From: Pseudeuparius sepicola
Lineage: Eukaryota > Arthropoda > Insecta > Coleoptera > Anthribidae
Direction: 5' to 3'
NCBI GenBank assembly: GCA_963920635.1
Contig: OY987299.1
Location: forward strand, 118,297,373 to 118,361,372
DNA length: 64,000 nucleotides
Positions 59,022-64,000 of the stretch are shown one piece after another; positions within the stretch are counted from its first letter, which is position 1, and every line of letters starts with the position of its first letter. The position numbers and the translations under genes were made by a program. The notes beneath the pieces are model-generated. The model did no database searches and was not told the DNA's origin. It worked only from the letters and a program-made list of their open reading frames with translations.

Positions 59022-59078
59022 GGGATCACCCGTCCATGAACCGACTACGCGCGGCGTTGCTTGACTTTGACGATCGCT
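59022..59078 (-). repeat. 5S rRNA-like fragment (possible SINE3 head)
   Basis: The minus strand reads cgatcgtcaaagtcaagcaa, cgccgcgcgtagtcgg, ttcatggacgggtgatccc. This follows the order and spacing of the 5S rRNA internal control region (gatc..aagttaagca.., then gtacttggatgggtgacc). The 5' third is not recognisable, so it is a fragment or a 5S-derived SINE, not a gene. Confidence 0.5.
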
Positions 59079-59570
59079 CTACCTAGGACAAGTATGATGA
59101 GACACGGCACCTTCTGACAGAAAAACCAAACTGCTGCTTCTTGTGCAGCCTACACAACAAATCTATTGATATTCAAATTTACTAAAATATGTATACTGAA
59201 GGATTGCGCTTCTATAGGAAACAATTTCGCAATGTGTACGAAAAGTTAAATGAGCCTTTATCGGCCGGGTTTTGAATATTTGGTCACTTTTGACGGGCGA
59301 TTTCTCCGCGTCTGACGTTTGATGTTTACATCTCGCCAAGGCCTACTTATTGAAAAAATCGTACAATAATGGGCTACATTATTGTACGATTTCTGTGATT
59401 TTGGGACATTTTAATGCCGATTTCAAGAAATGGTATATTATTACATCATATAATGAGTATTGTAACAAGCATATTAAGTACCTACGTAGGATTCGAAAAA
59501 TTGAGAAATATTATTTTTTTATGATTTATTTAGGATTTGATTTGATATTTTTTGTTATACCAACGTGTTG
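59079..59570. other. Intergenic DNA, no gene
   Basis: A local palindrome, aaatcgtacaataat and complement, lies at 59357-59391. Nothing else was recognised. Confidence 0.3.
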
Positions 59571-60428
59571 TACAGGGTTAGCGCAACTCGGCGTCCCAGG
59601 TCTAGAGCGGGACCACGAAAACTCAATATAAAATTTCGAAAAGCGGTTCTTAAATGGGACTTATTAAGGTCCAATTATGACCGAAAATTAGCTTTCTTGA
59701 TATTCGGGAAAATAGCCGCTGTGACGTCATCGATATTATGTTCCCAGAAACGAAACATACCATTTTTTCCCAATATATTGAAAGTCCTTATTATTGTCAA
59801 CAACTTTTGTAAGAAAAGATTTTCTGTATATATTTTATTGTTCAAAATCTACAGGGTCAAATATGTAAAAAAAAACATGGACTTTTTCTAATCATTTTCC
59901 GAAATCTAGCTAGCCATGGAAGCTATTGATAGTCAGAAAATATTTAAGAGCATGTTAGGGTGTCTTGTGCACCCTTAAATTTATTCAACTGGCATATATT
60001 TAATTTTTTTTTGGAACAAGCAATAATAGCAAACAAGATAGTAACAAGCACAATTCAAAAATTTAAAAATATTCCAGTTGAATAAATTTAAGGGTGCGCA
60101 AGGCACCCCAACATACTCTTCAATAATTTCTGACTATCAATTGTTTCCATGGCTAGCTAGATTTCGGAAAATGATTAGAAAAAATTCCATGTTTTTTACA
60201 TACTCTCGACCCTGTAGATTTTGAACAATAAAAGATACAGAAAATCTTTTCCTACAAAAGTTGTTAAGAATGATAAGGATTTTCAATATACTAGGGAAAA
60301 AATGGTATGTTTCTGGGAAAATAATATTGATGACGCCACAGCGGCCATTTTCCCAAACATCGAAAATTTATTTTGAGTTTTCGTGTTCCCACTGTAGGCC
60401 TGGGACGTCGAGTTTCGCTCACCCAGTA
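59571..60428. mobile_element. Palindromic transposon with TACAGGGTTAGCGCAACTCG end
   Basis: tacagggttagcgcaactcg at the left pairs with cgagtttcgctcacccagta at the right. Arms of about 400 bases; the inner parts (tctacagggtcaaatatgta, ccgaaatctagctagccatg, ttcaactgg) are well matched. Loop about 60000-60075. Frames in both arms are the same repeat read twice, not genes. Confidence 0.85.
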
Positions 60429-60805
60429 CACTGTACTGTACATAGTTACACAATATGTAGGTATATCTAGACTTTGGTAACATAATAATTGGTGTATGTT
60501 TTGTGTTAATATGCCAAAGAGTATATCCAATATTTTAATCATAGCATTGATTAAGGTACGAATTCCTTATTCAATGATCATAGATACGGAGAAATATTTA
60601 TTTTTTGTTTCATTTAGGATTTCATATTTTTTGTTGTCATGTTATTTCGTAAAGGAATGATATTATTTCAATATTAGTTTTTCTAACGATAAATTTTTAT
60701 TTTTAGAAAATCAAAACGTGTTTGAAATAAACAAAAATAATAAAGTTTGAAATTGACTTTTGGCCACCCCCCCCCCTTCTAGATTTTTTCTGCGGGCACC
60801 CATGG

Positions 60806-60850
60806 GTATAAGCACAGACCTATAAAGCTATATAGGTCTGTGGTATAAGC
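60806..60850. repeat. Short hairpin sharing ends with the 14734-15037 element
   Basis: tataagcacagacctata is followed within nine bases by its near-inverse tataggtctgtggtata. The outer motif tataagcacagacc also occurs at 14733. Confidence 0.6.
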
Positions 60851-63800
60851 TACAAATCCATCATGAAATTCATTATGAATGTTTTATAAAAGGTGAGTTC
60901 GAACAAATTCTGGAAAGGGAAAGGAGAAAATGATGGGGTTTTAATTTTGTTGCAAGGAATGCCTTTTTGGATCTTTGCTTGTTACTCTTTGAGACTTTTT
61001 GATCTTTACGCACCAGTCTCAAAGAAATAAACTTAAGACTGTACAGACATTAGAAATTATTTTTTATTTTTATACACAGATATTTCGAAATTCACACTCG
61101 CTTCAAAGCCAAAGAATAGAAACTGATAAAATTCATTCCTAAGTGGAAGCATAGAATATACATATTCTTCTATGGTGGAAGCGATTCCCACACTGTTTTC
61201 TATGTACCATGGTTATACGATAATTTTGAACTAGTTTCTTATATTCCGAATTCCGGAAAAGTCTTAAGAAAAATGGTTGGTAAGATTATTTATATCATTA
61301 TTTATAATAACATTATTTGCTGAAAGTAGTGGATAGGAAATTTTTGTTTCTTCTCATAATAAATGAAGATATTTTCCCATGCCATAGACCAATGGATATG
61401 TATAATCTACAGCTTTAGTTGTCGTCTAACGTCTAATTAAAAGGTTAGAGAGAGGGGAAAGGGGACAGGTAAAAGTTACGGATTGCTGAATTTATGGGAA
61501 AATGTTTCCTCTTCTGGCAAATCAGAAAAAGAAAATGCCCTAAACTTTTCATAGGAAAGGAAGGAAAGTTATACTACCTTACAAGGATTAAGTTACGAAA
61601 GTTCACATTCACATCGCTATCATTGCATCTATACATATATGATACGGCTGCGGGCTGGGTAGCACATTTGCCAATTAACCACACAACTATAACTTTATTG
61701 GTAGGTAATAAATCTTCCTTTTCCCAAAGAAAAGCTACCGTAGCCAGGTAAGTAACTAGAATAAAAAAAGCTGAAACTCGTACGATCGGCAATCTCGCAC
61801 CCACCCTAATAAATCACTAATTTTTCCAGCCAACCGGTGTGAAGGAGCTAAAAATGATCACGACTGAATTCGTTGCATACACAAAGCACTGTGAAAATAA
61901 AAGGCTTATTACAAGCATTGGCGTACCCGTTACACTCGTATACATATTACATATTTGTAAACAATTCTCTAATAGTTCTATTGCTCGAAATAGATTTATT
62001 ACCTACCTACCAGAGGAAGGAAATCATTCATAACTCGCACGTGCCCGTGTACCTCCTAGTGTTTACATGGAAGGTATTTTTGGAAACCACTGAAGGAAGT
62101 TCTTTTTATGATCGCTAATAGAACTGTCGGCATTGCTATCTAATTACCAAGAACAGCAAAAACATTAAACTTGATAAAAAAAGATGTCATGTACCATGTA
62201 GTAATAATGGCATAACGTGATATTTGGAAACGGTCACCACTCGATTCTGGATATACCAATGACATACCTGTATTTTAGCCTTCCTGCGCACAGCAAGGCG
62301 CAAAAAACGAAACGAGATGGAATTCGCCGCCATTTTTAACCCTATATTGGCACTTTGTATAGTGGATAAATAAAAATCAGTTGAAATCAGTTTTCATATT
62401 GCGCTTTTGATTCATTTTTGGACTAAAAATAAGTTATTAGTTTATGTTTAGTTGTTATGGGATATTCACCATGTTCCGCATATTGTACCTACCTACTAAA
62501 GAAATGGTAGGCTTCAAAAAACCATATTTGGCTTTAGAAGCATTTTATGAAGACGAAGAATCCGAACAAATTAGTAAGCTTATCAACTACAATGTTTTAG
62601 GTAAGTATTTATCTTTTTAGGGTTCTAAAAGAAGACATGCTTTGGGAATGACCGACTACATTAGCTTAGCAGAAAACACTCCACCAAAAAACTCTTGCAG
62701 ATACTGGATATAGAAATATAGAAGGTACTTATAGGATAAAGAGATAGTAGTCAATGTTGGAAGAAATATTGGATCTGAAAAAAACGTACAACAAGTAAAA
62801 TATCAAACAGAAAATCATTTTCTTTAACGCTTATTTCGCATTTCTATACATTTCAGAATACCTGCTTCATTTAGGATTGACAATGGCCGCCAAATATTTC
62901 CCCAGTTGCACGTCTCTTTTGGGCTGTATAGGTTGCTATATATAGGTATCTGACTACAGTAGGTACCTGCTACCACAGAATGTGCTACTACCCTTTTAGA
63001 AAAGCAAAAGGTATATTTTTATGTTACACTTATGATAGGTTCTTTTTAACTTTGAAAACGAAGTCATCGACACATAGAAGTATATATTTAACAACTAATA
63101 ATTTTAATATTATTTATACCTACACCTCAAAGTACGTACAATAAGTAAATAGATAAGATACACAACATTATTAATTTATTTGGAAGTTGCAATTTTTTGA
63201 TAAATCCAGGTTGTAGGTATAACTGGAAACTATAAATTTGACATTTTTATCAGCAAGGAAAAAATGGGAACGAATCAATCAAACCCTGTATTAAAAATCT
63301 CCTGGACTAACTATGCAATAAAAAAGCTTATATCTGAAATCAAACTTAATCGATAATTATAACTTCGTTAAATAATTAGGACAATCCCAAAAAAGAATCT
63401 TTCAAAATAATTCCAATAATTCATCTTTTAAAATAATTCCATAGCCTTGACAAAGAAATAACCTACATATTGAAATTTCCTAAAACAACTATTATGTTGT
63501 ACGGTAACCTGTTGCATAACGGGGTCAAATTATTACAACGATACATAACATGATTAATAACTTGCATGGCACCTCCTAAATAAGTTGGCATTAATCGACA
63601 ATATACATTTTATAATTGCGTGTTAAACGTGCATAAATCGTAATTAACAATAATTAACATATTACAACATAGTAATCTTGCATCGTTTAATAATTTCTTT
63701 AAGATCGTAAAATCTGAAGTTAGTGCAGAAATATGCTAAGCAAATAAAGAGAGTAAGAGAATAAGTCATGTCTAGTACTAAGGTAGTAGTATAGTAATTT

Positions 63801-64000
63801 GGTACCTACAAAATCTTTTTTATCCCTTCTAAATAGTTTTTCAGAGCCACGCCCATGTTGGGCGGTACAAAACGATTAGTCCGCTAGTCACGTCTCAATT
63901 TGCAATAAACTCGTAATTTGATTATTTCTTTGAATGAGCCAACAGCAACTGTTATGGTTTTCAACTGGCTGGCATTCATCGATTTTCATTTTTCACTTAC
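60851..64000. other. Intergenic DNA to the window edge, no supported gene
   Basis: An 85-codon plus-strand frame at 61494-61751 is followed by a good donor (GCCAG/GTAAGTAAC, 61746-61755), but it shows no domain and no acceptor-flanked partner was established. The last bases (cacttac) would be a minus-strand GTAAGTG donor, cut by the edge. Confidence 0.35.

Noticed and set aside
61494..61751. 85-codon exon followed by a good GTAAGT donor
   Set aside because: No recognisable domain and no upstream acceptor or partner exon; strong donor-like strings occur by chance at this rate.

Overview
The window is nuclear DNA of an arthropod, most likely an insect. It is AT-rich, intron-bearing and dominated by DNA-transposon debris. 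The short motif taggtacctac and its relatives recur throughout, and many repeats end in TACAGGGTG or TACAGTGTG. A beetle is possible but I cannot fix the order from sequence alone. No bacterial-type genes, rRNA operon or CRISPR array is present.

Only one convincing host gene is visible: a long coding exon on the minus strand (16720-20613, 1297 codons) for a large, low-complexity, Ser/Pro/Arg/Asn/Gln-rich, probably disordered scaffold-like protein that I do not recognise. A splice acceptor lies just 5' of its ATG, and its apparent stop codon lies inside a strong splice donor (GTAAGT), so the protein probably continues into an exon I could not place.

Almost everything else is mobile. 1-6.4 kb: a tRNA-derived hairpin element, small foldbacks, a GC-rich island, a four-unit tandem array. 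7.3-12.1 kb: a second GC island, then three adjoining large palindromic elements with TACAGGG ends. 22-30.8 kb: palindromic elements, a nearly perfect 218-bp hairpin, an 84-bp mini-transposon and a TA-flanked pogo-like element. 31-34.3 kb: two hAT-like elements with exact 8-bp target duplications. 38.6-43.7 kb: a four-level transposon nest in which the two innermost members carry THAP zinc-finger exons (P-element-like). 45.3-47.2 and 52.2-52.9 kb: two copies of another THAP-bearing family, the first interrupted by a further transposon whose empty site is preserved in the second. 50.4-51.5 kb: a 5'-truncated non-LTR retrotransposon with an open reverse-transcriptase frame. 53.9-54.9 kb: a second TA-flanked element. 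59-60.4 kb: a 5S-rRNA-like fragment and another large foldback.

The most interesting content is this set of THAP-type elements: three TIR families with a THAP exon, one with an 84-bp derivative, most with 8-bp target duplications. Together they record successive insertions. No recognisable transposase catalytic core was found in any of them, so they appear non-autonomous. Gene function statements are limited to what motifs show; all family calls rest on motif recognition without database searches.
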